Of a DNA stretch of 64,000 nucleotides, positions 10,601 to 25,600 are shown in pieces. The notes beneath the pieces are model-generated. The model searched no databases. It worked only from the letters and a program-made list of their open reading frames with translations, and was not told the origin of the DNA. The translations under genes and the position numbers were made by a program. Numbering within the stretch: the stretch's first letter is position 1; every line of letters starts with the position of its first letter. This DNA comes from Xestospongia muta (Eukaryota > Porifera > Demospongiae > Haplosclerida > Petrosiidae). Where the stretch lies: NCBI GenBank assembly GCA_963693285.1, contig OY848918.1, forward strand, positions 14,258,263-14,322,262, read 5' to 3'.

Positions 10601-13600
10601 TACTTTATAAATATGTGAGATTATTTGTAGGTTTTGTGATAATGATGAGAGCACAATTTCATCTTTTTTTAAAACTAGAGAGAATTGAAGAATTTAAAGC
10701 TCATAATGATTACTGCCCTGGTATATTTCTATAACTGGTATAGTTCTTGCTATTTTTAACAAGTCTCTAATTGAAATGCTGACCTTTTTTATAGTACAGA
10801 CTGTTATAGACCTATAGTTTGTTAGATGCAATAATTGTCAGACAGAGATGATGTTGGTTAGACTTGTAATTAATATAATTAGAGAGCCATATGGAAATAG
10901 AAAGATGATGATAGCTGATATGCTAAGCACATAAAGAGCTCCATGTTACATTTTTGTCAGATGGTGGTCTGTTTACTTAATAGTGTAGGTCTAAATTGTA
11001 ATCATTTTCTGTTTGCATCTTGTTTATCAGTCCCTCATACATGTTACACTGTATATTCTTTAACCCATCTTGCATGAAATAGTCTTTAAAAAGTTATTTA
11101 AGTAATAGAGGCTTACTAGTATTAGATGTAGTCATGTCCTACATATAAAACAATACTTACATGTAGACAATATATGAATGTAGTATGTTATAATGTTAAT
11201 AACAAAGGGCAGAAATATAAGAAATTTGATAGAATGTAGTATGAATTCTAAGTAGAGTATACCCTTGGTTATCCGAACCTCGTGTATCCGACACCTTGAA
11301 TATCCGAATTTGTTTTTGAAAGGACACACCCCACGACACCATACCACAAGTTACCTAACTTAGTCATGAATGGAAGCTGCTCCTCCTGCAAAAGAAAAGA
11401 AAAAGAAAGGTCCTTACCATTGACCAAAAGCTGGAGATAATAAAAAATTTGAAGCTTGTGCTTCACAATCTAAAATTGGTAAAGAGTACGATATTGGGCG
11501 ATCTATTGTTCTAGATATCAAACAAAGCAAAACGAAACTAGAATAATTTTCACGGAAGATGGTTGACATGGGAATGAATAAAGGCACAAAGATAATGAAA
11601 ATTGGTGAATATGAAAAGCTCGACCAAGCTTTATATGCCTGGTTTAGACAAGAAAGGGAGAAAAATACACCTATCACTGGGGCAATAAGCGCTGAAAAGC
11701 CCAAAGTTCTGTTCCCTTTACTTTACCCAGAAGCAAGCAAACCTTTTAAAGCAAGTCAAGGATTTTTGTGGCGCTTTTGCAAGAGACATGGAGTGAGGTA
11801 AATTAGCGTTCAGCGGGAAAATTGTCAGCAGATGTGGTTGGGGCTACTGTTTTTCAAGAGGAGTTTAAAAGTCTTGTTGATGAATACTCTTAGGATCAAA
11901 TATCTTTAACTCCCATGAAACTGGCGTATACTATGGCCTTCTACCAAGGAAAACACTTGCCTGTGTGTTTGAGAAGCGAGCAGATGGTCAAAAGAAGTGT
12001 AAAGATTGTGTCACAATAAATGCTTGCTCAAATGGTTGTGGATCTATCAAGTTACTGCTACTTTTCATAGGAAAATTTGCTAGACCAAAATTTTTAGGGG
12101 ATTAAACATGACTGCACTCCCAATTATTTACAAATATCAGAAAAATGCTTGGGTTGATTCACACATATTTTCAGAATGGTTCCATAATAATTTTGTGACA
12201 ACAGTTCAGGCAAGATTGAAAGAAATGAAACAAACTCCTAAGGCACTGTTACTATTAGATAACTGCTCAGCACATCTGGATGAAAGTGAGTTAATTTCTC
12301 AAGATGGCTTGGTAAAGGCTGTATTTTTGCCACCTAATGTTACTAGTCTCATTCAACCAATGGACCAGGGGGTTCTTAAGGCATTAAAACGAGGTATCGA
12401 AAGTTCTTCCTGAGGGACTTACTTCTCTCAGATGATGTGGATATTATTGAACATTTGAAGTCCATCAACATACTTACAGTTATTTAAAATATATCTTGGG
12501 AAGAGATTAGTCAAACAACAATTCAACGTTTTTGGAGAAAGCTCATTCCAGAGGTTGAGGAAAATGGATCAGGTGAAAGTGAGAACTTGCCACTATCTAA
12601 CTCAGAATTTGTAGCAGATTTATTGTCATTAATATCTGCTGTTGTTCAAGAAGCAAATGTTGAAGAATGGTTATCTTCAGATGATTTAGGTTAGATGATG
12701 AACAGATTGTTACCATGGTTAATGAGCTTAATGATGATCAGCAGGAACATAATACATATAGTTCTGAGTCAGAAGATGAAGTAACAATTACATCTATTTC
12801 TACATGTCCAGTATCAAATAAAGAAGCTGTGCAGTTATTTGAGAAATGTATAGTATGGCTTCAACATCAGTCAGAATCGACAGTCTATAGTACAACCTTG
12901 CTAATGTCACTTAAGGATTTGGCTACTAAAAATGGACTTTCCCAATTAAAGCAATTACATATCACTTCATTCATGTAATCATTGCTTGTATACAATTCAA
13001 TTACATGTGCATAATAAATGTATGGGTAATGTACTGATGTTATGATTCATGTTAATGTGGTAATTAATAATATATTTAGGGCGGATTGACTGCAGTTATG
13101 TTAGCAGCACAGAATGGACACAAAGATGTTGTTTTTATTCTAACACAGAAAGGAGCCAATCTAGATCTTTTCAACGAAGTAAGTGTTCATGTGCACATGT
13201 TATATGAGATAGTCAGTATAACTGAAGAGAAATTTTAAATCCTTTCCTTGTTGTTTGTTTTTATGACGTGTGTTTTTATAACATGTGTGTTAACCAGTTT
13301 CCCTACCTAATCCTATTGGACACAATCAGATATACAGACATCCCTTTTTCATAAATGTTTCAATAATCAATGGAGATGCACACACCAAAATAGCAGTGAT
13401 GGACATGAATAGAAGCATCATTTGTTTAGCTTTGAATTTTTCATTTTAAATTGTTTAAAAATAGAATTGTTGTGTACATACATAGGACAGCAATTGTCAT
13501 GTAGACTACTTGAATTGTATCTAACTGGCTACTTGATAAAAAATGAGATTATTTGTAGGTTTTGAGACAGTGATGAGAGCACAACTCATCTGTTTTTAAA

Positions 13601-16600
13601 ACTAGATAGTATTGAAAAATTTAAGCTCATAATGATTATAATGCTGGTATATTTCCGTAACTGGTATGGTTCTTGCTATTATTAGATACAGTCATGTCCT
13701 ACATATACAACAATACTTACATGTAGACAATATAGGAGTGAAATATGTTATAATGTTAATGACAAAGTACAGAAATATAAGAAATACAGAGTGTTAGGAG
13801 TTTCACTTTACAGTTAATTGTTTGTGTGTTTTTCTAATAGAGAGGATGGGCAGCTCTTCATTATGCAAGTTCTAAAGGACATAGTGACATTGTTGAACTA
13901 TTACTCAACCATAATGTTGATGTCAATGTTGTTACTAAGGTTATTGAAATCATGAGAATAAAGTGTATTGTTTAAGTTGTGTAAATGGATAGTAACTATT
14001 ACAAAAGACATAACATAGATATAATAATGATATAAGACTACTTTACTAATTCTAAGAAGTATATAAAGCAGGTAGTAGCGCAAGTATAAGGGCAGCACAA
14101 TGTTGTATATTGAGTGTGTTGTTGTGATTTTGTTTACTTTATTGTTTTGTTTTTCCTATTTATGTTTCTGTGATTACTTGTCATCTGAATGTCTTGTTTA
14201 AAATATAATAGGAGGTAAGTGTGATATAATGTGGTATGAATTCTAAGTCTTTTGAACTGAATGTTGTTATTTAATATTTATCTTTTTGTTTGTATTAACG
14301 TTAATGGTTTTGAATTCCTTGCATGGGAAGCTTGTTAGGCTGTACTATAATTTATGTATCAGTAATAAGACTTGAAGTTTTTTTTACTAGTTTTTTTCTT
14401 TTTAGATATATTTTGATCATTTTATAGGTATAGCTTTATATAATTTTTGAGCATACTGAATTTGTTGTTGTGATTTTGTTTACAGTATTGGTTTTTGTTT
14501 GCACATTTTTGTTGCTGTTATTACTTGTCATGTAAATGCGTCCTTTACAATATAAGATATATTTTTGATACAATGTAGTATGAATTCTATATATATTGAA
14601 TGTGTTGTTGTGATTTTGTTTACTTTATTGTTTTGTTTTTCCCATTTATGTTGCCGTGATTACTTGTCATCTGAATGTGTTGTTTAAAATATAATAGTCG
14701 GTAAGTGTGATAAAATGTAGTATGAATTCTAAGTCTTTTGAACTGAATGTTCTTATTTTATATTTATCCTTTTGTTTGTATTAACGTTAATGGTTTTTAA
14801 TGCCTTGCATATGAAGCTTATCAGGCTGTACTATAATTTATCTATCAATAATAAGACTTGAAGCTTCTTGGTAGGTTTTCCTTTTTAGGTATATTTTGAA
14901 CATTTTATAGCTATAGCCTGGTATGAATTTTGAGCATACCGAATGTGTTATTCTAATTTTGTTTAGAGTATTGGTTTTTGTTTGCACATTTATGTTGCTG
15001 CTATTACTTGTCATGTAAATGTGTCCTTTACAATATAATAAGATATAATTTTTTAAAAATGTAATATGAATTCTTAGTATATTGAATGTGTTGTTGTGAT
15101 TTTGTTTACTTTATTGTTTTGTTTTTCTCATTTATGTTGCTGTGATTACTTGTCATCTGAATGTGTTGTTTAAAATATAATAGTCAGTAAGTGTGATAAA
15201 ATGTAGTATGAATTCTAAGTCTTTTGAACTGAATGTTCTTATTTTATATTTATCCTTTTGTTTGTATTAACGTTAATGGTTTTTAATGCCTTGCACGGGA
15301 AGCTTGTCAGTCTGTACTAAAATTTATTTATCAGTAATAAGACTTGAAGCTTCTTGATAGGTTTTCCTTTTTAGGTATATTTTGAGCATTTTATAGCTAT
15401 AACCTAGTATGAATTTGAGCATACTGAATGTGTTGTTGTATTTTGTTTACAGTATTGGTTTTTGTTTGCACATTTATGTTGCTGTTATTACTTGTCATGT
15501 AAATGTGTCCTTTACAATATAATAAGATATAATTTTGATACAATGTAGTATGAATTCTAAGCGTACTGAATGTGTTGTTGTGATTTTGTTTACTTTATTG
15601 TTTTGTTATTCCCGTTTATGTTGTCGTGATTACTTGCCATCTGAATGTGTTGTTTAAAATATAATAGTTGGTAAGTGTTATATAATGTAGTATGAATTCT
15701 AAGTCCTTTGAATTGAATATTGTTATTTAATATTTACCCTTTTATTTGTATTAATGTTAACGGTTTTTAATGCCTTGCACGGGAAGCTTGTCAGGCTGTA
15801 CTATAATTTATCTATCAATAATAAGACTTGAAGCTTCTTGGTAGGTTTTCCTTTTTAGGTATATTTTGAGCATTTAATAGTTATAGCCTTGTATTAATTT
15901 TTAGCAAACTGAATGTGTTGTTGTGATTTTGTTTACAGTATTGGTTTTTGTTTGCACATTTATGTTACTGTTAGTATTTGTAATCTAAATGTGTCCTTTA
16001 CAATATAATAGGATGTAATTTTGATACAATGTAGTATGAATTCTAAGTATATTGAATGTGTTGTTGTGATTTTGTTTACTTCATTGTTTTGTTTTTCCCA
16101 TTTATGTTGCTGTGATTACTTTTCATCTGAATGTGTTGTTTAAAATATAATAGTTGGTAAGTGTTATATAATGTAGTATGAATTCTAAGTCTTTTGAACT
16201 GAATGTTCTTATTTTATATTTATCCTTTTGTTTGTATTAATGTTAATGGTTTTTAATGCCTTGCACGGGAAGCTTATCAGTCTGTACTATAATTTATCTA
16301 TCAATAATAAGACTTGAAGCTTCTTGGTAGGTTTTCCTTTTTAGGTATATTTTGAGCATTTTATAGCTATAACCTAGTATGAATTTGAGCATACTGAATG
16401 TGTTGTTGTATTTTGTTTACAGTATTGGTTTTTGTTTGCACATTTATGTTGCTGTTATTACTTGTCATGTAAATGTGTCCTTTACAATATAAGATATAAT
16501 TTTGATACAATGTAATATGAGTTCTAAGTATATTGAATGTGTTGTTGTAATTTTGTTTACTTAATTGTTATTTTTCCATTTATGTTGCTGTGACTACTTG

Positions 16601-19600
16601 TCATCTGAATGTGTTGTTTAAAATATAATAGCAGGTGAGTGTGATATAATGTAGTATGAATTCTAAGTCTTTTGAACTGAATGTTGTTATTTTATATTTA
16701 TCCTTTTGTTTGTATTAATGTTAATGGTTTTTAATGCCTTGCATGGGAAGCTTGTCAGGCTGTTCTATAATTTATCTATCAGTAATAAGACTTGAAGCTT
16801 TTTGGTAGGTTTTCCTTTTTAGGTAAATTTTGAACATTTTATAGCTATAGCCTAATATGAATTTTGAACATACTGAATGTGTTGTTGTATTTTGTTTACA
16901 GTATTGGTTTTTGTTTGCACATTTACGTTCCTGTTATTACTTGTCATTTAAATGTGTCATTTACAATATAATAGGATGTAATTTTGATACAAAATAGTAT
17001 AAGTTCTAAGTCTTTTGAATTGAATGTTTTTTTTTAATACTCTACTGTTTGTATTTACATTTTATAGCTATAACCTAGTATGAATTTGAGCATACTGAAT
17101 GTGTTGTTGTATTTTGTTTACAGTATTGGTTTTTGTTTGCACATTTGTGTTGCTGTTATTACTTGTCATGTAAATGTGTCCTTTACAATATTAGATATAA
17201 TTTTGATACAATGTAATATGAGTTCTAAGTATATTGAATGTGTTGTTGTAATTTTGTTTACTTAATTGTTATTTTTCCCATTTATGTTGCTGTGACTACT
17301 TGTCATCTGAATGTGTTGTTTAAAATATAATAGCGGGTGAGTGTGATATAATGTAGTATGAATTCTAAGTCTTTTGAACTGAATGTTGTTATTTTATATT
17401 TATCCTTTTGTTTGTATTAATGTTAATGGTTTTTAATGCCTTGCATGGGAAGCTTGTCAGGCTGTTCTATAATTTATCTATCAGTAATAAGACTTGAAGC
17501 TTTTTGGTAGGTTTTCCTTTTTAGGTAAATTTTGAACATTTTATAGCTATAGCCTAATATGAATTTTGAACATACTGAATGTGTTGTTGTATTTTGTTTA
17601 CAGTATTGGTTTTTGTTTGCACATTTACGTTCCTGTTATTACTTGTCATTTAAATGTGTCATTTACAATATAATAGGATGTAATTTTGATACAAAATAGT
17701 ATAAGTTCTAAGTCTTTTGAATTGAATGTTGTTTTTTTAATACTCTACTGTTTGTATTTACATTAATGGTTTTTATTGCTTTACATCTGAGGCTTGTCAG
17801 ACTGTACTATAATGGTTTTGGATTGTGTGGTTTCTATGTGTATCCATTTTTGTAATTTTATTATATCATTGTGTTCAATTTTTAAGACCTAGAAATGACA
17901 ATAAACTGCATCCTTTAATTGCAGATTCTTTTAGCTGCCAATAAATTTTGTTAACTCTAACTGTGAGTATAACGACATTAGACGTTTCCTTGGATGCTTC
18001 TTTCTAGCTTGTTCCTCTGCCTATTGTTATTTTTTAGAGCTATAATCTTCCATAGACATTGTAGCTAATTATTCATGTAGCTCAAGTCAGTGTAAGTGGT
18101 GTCTTTCAAAAATTTATAGGAGGAATTTTAATCATAATCTTGTTACTCTTTTTTTACTGCTTTATTTTTTATTTTTTATTTTCATTTTTTTATTGCTTTT
18201 TATCCATTGTTTGTTCACAGTATTTAGCATTGTTTAGAATTGTCTTATTATTCCCTTCGGAGTTAATTGTTACTAAATATTTAAAAATGATTTCACTATC
18301 ATTGTGAAACTGTTATAATAATGTGTATTAATAAATGGGTTTGTTGTATTACTGTTAATCTTAAGAATGATATCAATTAAGTTGCTTCCAATACATTGCA
18401 TTTCTAGTAAAATGTTTATTATCAATATACTGTTAGCTAGTAATAGTGAAGATGTTAAGATTGTAGAATCAATTTAATTTAAGTGAGAGCATAGTGAGCG
18501 GTTTTCCTACTTGTTTTATGATAAGCACTTGTAGTATTGACAACTGTTGTACATGTGAAGAAGTTATTTGGTGAATTTGTTTTTATCAGAAAAATGAATG
18601 AGTGTTTGTTTCAGAAAAAATGTGAGTAAATTGTTTCATTAAGAATGCTAGCTCTTCCTCTATGTTACTGAAAACTAAGTTTTTATTATAGTCACAAAAG
18701 TAGTGCGAAGTTTCAAATTTGTTTTTATAATATCCAATTATTGAGAGTGATTTTAGTCATATTTTGTTTGACTATACATAATTTTGTCTAAGTTTGTAAC
18801 GTTACTAGTGTACTGATACATCTAAGTGTTGGTATAGGTAATATACTGATGTTATGATTCATGTTAATGTGGTAATTAATAATATATTTAGGGCGGATTG
18901 ACTGCAGTTATGTTAGCAGCAGAGAATGGACACAAAGATGTTATTTTTATTTTAACACAGAAAGGAGCCAATGTAGATCTTTTCGACAAAGTAAGTGTTC
19001 ATGTGCACATGTTATATGAGATAGTCAGTATAACTGAAGAGAAATTGTAAATCCTTTCCTTTAAGAGAAGTATTGGTTGTTTTACTATCATAATAAAGGT
19101 TGAAACTTGTCTTTTAGGAATATGCCAGATATGATGAATATTGGAAGTAGAAGAAGATGAAAAGGCCTTATTAGAGTATTTGAAAAAGTGTTGTTTGTTT
19201 TTATGACGTGTGTTTTTAAAACGTGTGTTAACCAGTTTTCTTACCTAAAGAGTATTGAAGAATTTAAACTCATAATGATTATAGCACTGGTATATTTCTG
19301 TAACTGGTATGGTTTTTGCTATTATTAGATACAGTCATGTCCTACATATACAACAATACTTACATGTAGACAATATAGGAATGAAATATGTTATAATGTT
19401 AATGTGAAAGTGCAGGAATAATGGATATATAGAGTGTTAGGAGTTTCACTTTACAGTTAATTGTTTGTGTGTTTTTCTAATAGAGAGGATGGGCAGCTCT
19501 TCATTATGCAAGTTCTAAAGGACATAGTGACATTGTTGAACTATTACTTAACCATAATGTTGATGTCAATGTTGTTACTAAGGTTATTGAAATTATGAGA

Positions 19601-22600
19601 ATAAAGTGTATTGTTTAAGTTGTGTAAATGGATAGTAACTATTACAGAAGACATAACATAGATATCATAATGATATAAGACTACTTTACTAATTCTAAGA
19701 AGTATATAAAGCAGGTAGTAGCGCAAGTATAAGGGCAGCACAATGTTGTATATTGAGTGTGTTGTTGTGATTTTGTTTACTTTATTGTTTTGTTTTTCCT
19801 ATTTATGTTTCTGTGATTACTTGTCATCTGAATGTCTTGTTTAAAATATAATAGAAAGTAAGTGTGATATAATTTAATATGAATTCTAAGTCATTAATAT
19901 TTCTCCTTTGTTTGTATTAACGTTAATGCTTTTTAATGCCTTGCACGGGAAGCTTGTTAGGCTGTACTATAATTTATCTATCAGTAATAAGACTTGAAGC
20001 TTCTTGGTAGGTTTTCCTTTTTAGGTATATTTTGAGCATTTTATAGCTATAGCCTAGTATGAATTTGAGCATACTGAATGTGTTGTTGTGATTTTGTTTA
20101 CAGTATTGGTTTTTGTTTGCACATTTATGTTGCTGTTATTACTTGTCATGTAAATGTGTCCTTTACAATATAATGAGATGTAATTTTGATACAATGTAGT
20201 ATGAATTTTAAGTATATTGAATGTGTTGTTGTGATTTTGTTTACTTTATTGTTTTTTTTTACCTATTTATGTTGCTGTGATTACTTGTCATCTGAATGTG
20301 TTGTTTAAAATATAATAGGAGGTAAGTGTTATATAATGTAGTATGAATTCTAAATCTTTTGAACTAAATGTTTTTATTTTATATTTATCCTTTTGTTTGT
20401 ATTAATGTTAATGGTTTTTAATGCCTTGCATGCGAAGCCTGTCATGCTGTATTATAATTTATCTATCAGTAATAAGACTTGAAGCTTCTTGTTAGGTTTT
20501 CGTTTTTAGGTATATTTTGAGCATTTAATAGTTATAGCCTTGTATTAATTTTTAGCAAACTGAATGTGTTGTTGTGATTTTGTTTACAGTATTGGTTTTT
20601 GTTTGCACATTTATGTTACTGTTAGTATTTGTAATCTAAATGTGTCCTTTACAATATAATAGGATGTAATTTTGATACAATGTAGTATGAATTCTAAGTA
20701 TATTGAATGTGTTGTTGTGATTTTGTTTACTTCATTGTTTTGTTTTTCCCATTTATGTTGCTGTGACTACTTATCATCTGAATGTGTTGTTTAAAATATA
20801 ATAGTTGGTAAGTGTTATATAATGTAGTATGAATTCTAAATCTTTTGAACTAAATGTTTTTATTTTATATTTATCCTTTTGTTTGTATTAATGTTAACGG
20901 TTTTTAATGCCTTGCATGCGAAGCCTGTCATGCTTTATTATAATTTATCTATCAGTAATAAGACTTGAAGCTTCTTGGTAGGTTTTCGTTTTTAGGTATA
21001 TTTTGAGCATTTAATAGTTATAGCCTTGTATTAATTTTTAGCATACTGAATGTGTTGTTGTGATTTTGTTTACTTCATTGTTTTGTTTTTCCCATTTATG
21101 TTGCTGTGACTACTTATCATCTGAATGTGTTGTTTAAAATATAATAGTTGGTAAGTGTTATATAATGTAGTATGAATTCTAAATCTTTTGAACTAAATGT
21201 TTTTATTTTATATTTATCGTTTTGTTTGTATTAATGTTAACGGTTTTTAATGCCTTGCATGCGAAGCCTGTCATGCTGTATTATAATTTATCTATCAGTA
21301 ATAAGACTTGAAGCTTCTTGGTAGGTTTTCCTTTTTAGGTATATTTTGTGCATTTCAGAGCTATAGCCTAATATTAATTTTGATCATACTAAGGGTCTTG
21401 TTGTATTTAGTTTACAGTATTGGTTTTTGTTTGCACATTTATTTTACTGTTATTACTTGTCATGTAAATGTGTCCTTTACAATATAATAGGATGTAATTT
21501 TGATACAATATAGTATGAATTCTAAGTATATTGAATGTGTTGTTGTGATTTTGTTTACTTTATTGTTTTGTTTTTCCCATTTATGTTGCCGTGATTACTT
21601 TTCATCTAAATGTGTTGTTTAAAATATAATAGGAGGTAAGTGTGATATAATGTAGTATGAATTCTAAGTCTTTTGAACTGAATGTTCTTATTTTATATTT
21701 ATCCTTTTGTTTGTATTAACGTTAATGGTTTTTAATGCCTTGCACGGGAAGCTTGTCAGTCTGTACTATAATTTATCTATCAATAATAAGACTTGAAGCT
21801 TCTTGGTAGGTTTTCCTTTTTAGGTATATTTTGAGCACTTTATAGCTATAACCTAGTATGAATTTGAGCATACTGAATGTGTTGTTGTATTTTGTTTACA
21901 GTATTGGTTTTTGTTTGCACATTTATGTTGCTGTTATTACTTGTCATGTAAATGTGTCCTATACAATATAAGATATAATTTTGATACAATGTAATATGAG
22001 TTCTAAGTATATTGAATGTGTTGTTGTGATTTTGTTTACTTTATTGTTTTGTTTTTCCCATTTATGTTGCCGTGATTACTTTTCATCTAAATGTGTTGTT
22101 TAAAATATAATAGGAGGTAAGTGTGATATAATGTAGTATGAATTCTAAGTCTTTTGAACTGAATGTTGTTATTTTATATTTATCCTTTTGTTTGTATTAA
22201 TGTTAATGGTTTTTAATGCCTTGCATGGGAAGCTTGTCAGGCTGTTCTATAATTTATCTATCAGTAATAAGACTTGAAGCTTTTTGGTAGGTTTTCCTTT
22301 TTAGGTACATTTTGAACATTTTATAGCTATAGCCTAATATGAATTTTGAGCATACTGAATGTGTTGTTGTATTTTGTTTACAGTATTGGTTTTTGTTTGC
22401 ACATTTACGTTCCTGTTATTACTTGTCATTTAAATGTGTCATTTACAATATAATAGGATGTAATTTTGATACAAAATAGTATAAGTTCTAAGTCTTTTGA
22501 ATTGAATGTTGTTTTTTTAATACTCTACTGTTTGTATTTACATTAATGGTTTTTATTGCTTTACATCTGAGGCTTGTCAGACTGTACTATAATGGTTTTG

Positions 22601-25600
22601 GATTGTGTGGTTTCTATGTGTATCCATTTTTGTAATTTTATTATATCATTGTGTTCAATTTTTAAGACCTAGAAATGACAATAAACTGCATCCTTTAATT
22701 GCAGATTCTTTTAGCTGCCAATAAATTTTGTTAACTCTAACTGTGAGTATAACGACATTAGACGTTTCCTTGGATGCTTCTTTCTAGCTTGTTCCTCTGC
22801 CTATTGTTATTTTTTAGAGCTATAATCTTCCATAGACATTGTAGCTAATTATTCATGTAGCTCAAGTCAGTGTAAGTGGTGTCTTTCAAAAATTTATAGG
22901 AGGAATTTTAATCATAATCTTGTTACTCTTTTTTTACTGCTTTATTTTTTTATTTTTTATTTTCATTTTTTTATTGCTTTTTATCCATTGTTTGTTCACA
23001 GTATTTAGCATTGTTTAGAATTGTCTTATTATTCCCTTCGGAGTTAATTGTTACTAAATATTTTAAAATGATTTCACTATCATTGTGAAACTGTTATAAT
23101 AATGTGTATTAATAAATGGGTTTGTTGTATTACTGTTAATCTTAAGAATGATATCAATTAAGTTGCTTCCAATACATTGCATTTCTAGTAAAATGTTTAT
23201 TATCAATATACTGTTAGCTAGTAATAGTGAAGATGTTAAGATTGTAGAATCAATTTAATTTAAGTGAGAGCATAGTGAGCGGTTTTCCTACTTGTTTTAT
23301 GATAAGCACTTGTAGTATTGACAACTGTTGTACATGTGAAGAAGTTATTTGGTGAATTTGTTTTTATCAGAAAAATGAATGAGTTTGTTTCAGAAAAAAT
23401 GTGAGTAAATTGTTTCATTAAGAATGCTAGCTCTTCCTCTATGTTACTGAAAACTAAGTTTTTATTATAGTCACAAAAGTAGTGCGAAGTTTCAAATTTG
23501 TTTTTATAATATCCAATTATTGAGAGTGATTTTAGTCATATTTTGTTTGACTATACATAATTTTGTCTAAGTTTGTAACGTTACTAGTGTACTGATACAT
23601 CTAAGTGTTGGTATAGGTAATATACTGATGTTATGATTCATGTTAATGTGGTAATTAATAATATATTTAGGGCGGATTGACTGCAGTTATGTTAGCAGCA
23701 AAGAATGGACACAAAGATGTTATTTTTATTTTAACACAGAAAGGAGCCAATGTAGATCTTTTCGACAAAGTAAGTGTTCATGTGCACATGTTATATGAGA
23801 TAGTCAGTATAACTGAAGAGAAATTGTAAATCCTTTCCTTTAAGAGAAGTATTGGTTGTTTTACTATCATAATAAAGGTTGAAACTTGTCTTTTAGGAAT
23901 ATGCCAGATATGATGAATATTGGAAGTAGAAGAAGATGAAAAGGCCTTATTAGAGTATTTGAAAAAGTGTTGTTTGTTTTTATGACGTGTGTTTTTAAAA
24001 CGTGTGTTAACCAGTTTTCCTACCTAAAGAGTATTGAAGAATTTAAACTCATAATGATTATAGCACTGGTATATTTCTGTAACTGGTATGGTTTTTGCTA
24101 TTATTAGATACAGTCATGTCCTACATATACAACAATACTTACATGTAGACAATATAGGAATGAAATATGTTATAATGTTAATGTGAAAGTGCAGGAATAA
24201 TGGATATATAGAGTGTTAGGAGTTTCACTTTACAGTTAATTGTTTGTGTGTTTTTTTAATAGAGAGGATGGGCAGCTCTTCATTATGCAAGTTCTAAAGG
24301 ACATAGTGACATTGTTGAACTATTACTTAACCATAATGTTGATGTCAATGTTGTTACTAAGGTTATTGAAATTATGAGAATAAAGTGTATTGTTTAAGTT
24401 GTGTAAATGGATAGTAACTATTACAGAAGACTTAACATAGATATCATAATGATATAAGACTACTTTACTAATTCTAAGAAGTATATAAAGCAGGTAGTAG
24501 CGCAAGTATAAGGGCAGCACAATGTTGTATATTGAGTGTGTTGTTGTGATTTTGTTTACTTTATTGTTTTGTTTTTCCTATTTATGTTTCTGTGATTACT
24601 TGTCATCTGAATGTATTGTTTAAAATATAATAGAAAGTAAGTGTGATATAATTTAATATGAATTCTAAGTCATTAATATTTCTCCTTTGTTTGTATTAAC
24701 GTTAATGCTTTTTAATGCCTTGCACGGGAAGCTTGTTAGGCTGTACTATAATTTATCTATCAGTAATAAGCTTCTTGAAGCTTCTTGGTAGTTTTTCCTT
24801 TTAGGTATATTTTGAACATTTTATAGCTATAGCCTAGTATGAATTTTGAACATACTGAATGTGTTGTTGTGATTTCGTTTACAGTATTGGTTTTTGTTTG
24901 GACATTTATGTTGCTGTTATTACTTGTCATGTAAATGTGTCCTTTACAATATAATAAGATATAATTTTGATACAATGTAGTATGAATTCTAAGTGTATTG
25001 AATGTGTTGTTGTGATTTTGTTTACTTTATTGTTTTGTTATTCCCGTTTATGTTGTCGTGATTACTTGCCATCTGAATGTGTTGTTTAAAATATAATAGG
25101 AGGTAAGTGTGATATAATGTAGTATGAATTCTAAGTCCTTTGAATTGAATATTGTTATTTAATATTTACCCTTTTATTTGTATTAATGTTAATGGTTTTT
25201 AATGCCTTGCACGGGAAGCTTGTCAGGCTGTACTATAATTTATCTATCAGTAATAAGACTTGAAGCTTCTTGGTAGGTTTTCGTTTTTAGGTATATTTTG
25301 AGCATTTAATAGTTATAGCCTTGTATTAATTTTTAGCAAACTGAATGTGTTGTTGTGATTTTGTTTACAGTATTGGTTTTTGTTTGCACATTTATGTTAC
25401 TGTTAGTATTTGTAATCTAAATGTGTCCTTTACAATATAATAGGATGTAATTTTGATACAATGTAGTATGAATTCTAAGTATATTGAATGTGTTGTTGTG
25501 ATTTTGTTTACTTTATTGCTTTGTTTTTCCCATTTATGTTGCTGTGATTACTTTTCATCCGAATGTGTTGTTTAAAATATAATAGTTGGTAAGTGTTATA

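Noticed and set aside
11132..11704. Three overlapping minus-strand open frames
   Set aside because: They are antisense to the pogo/Tigger left end and transposase, where the plus strand has clear family motifs.
13901..14098. 65-codon minus-strand open frame (MLPLYLRYYLL...), repeated at 19544, 24323, 33347 and 46047
   Set aside because: It is antisense to ankyrin exon B and its conserved flank. It recurs only because the cassette is duplicated and shows no independent coding signal.
17080..17265. Plus-strand open frame in satellite array 1; similar minus-strand ones at 24760-24975 and 63410-63637
   Set aside because: They fall wholly in the satellite, are not kept open between units, and differ in frame from copy to copy.
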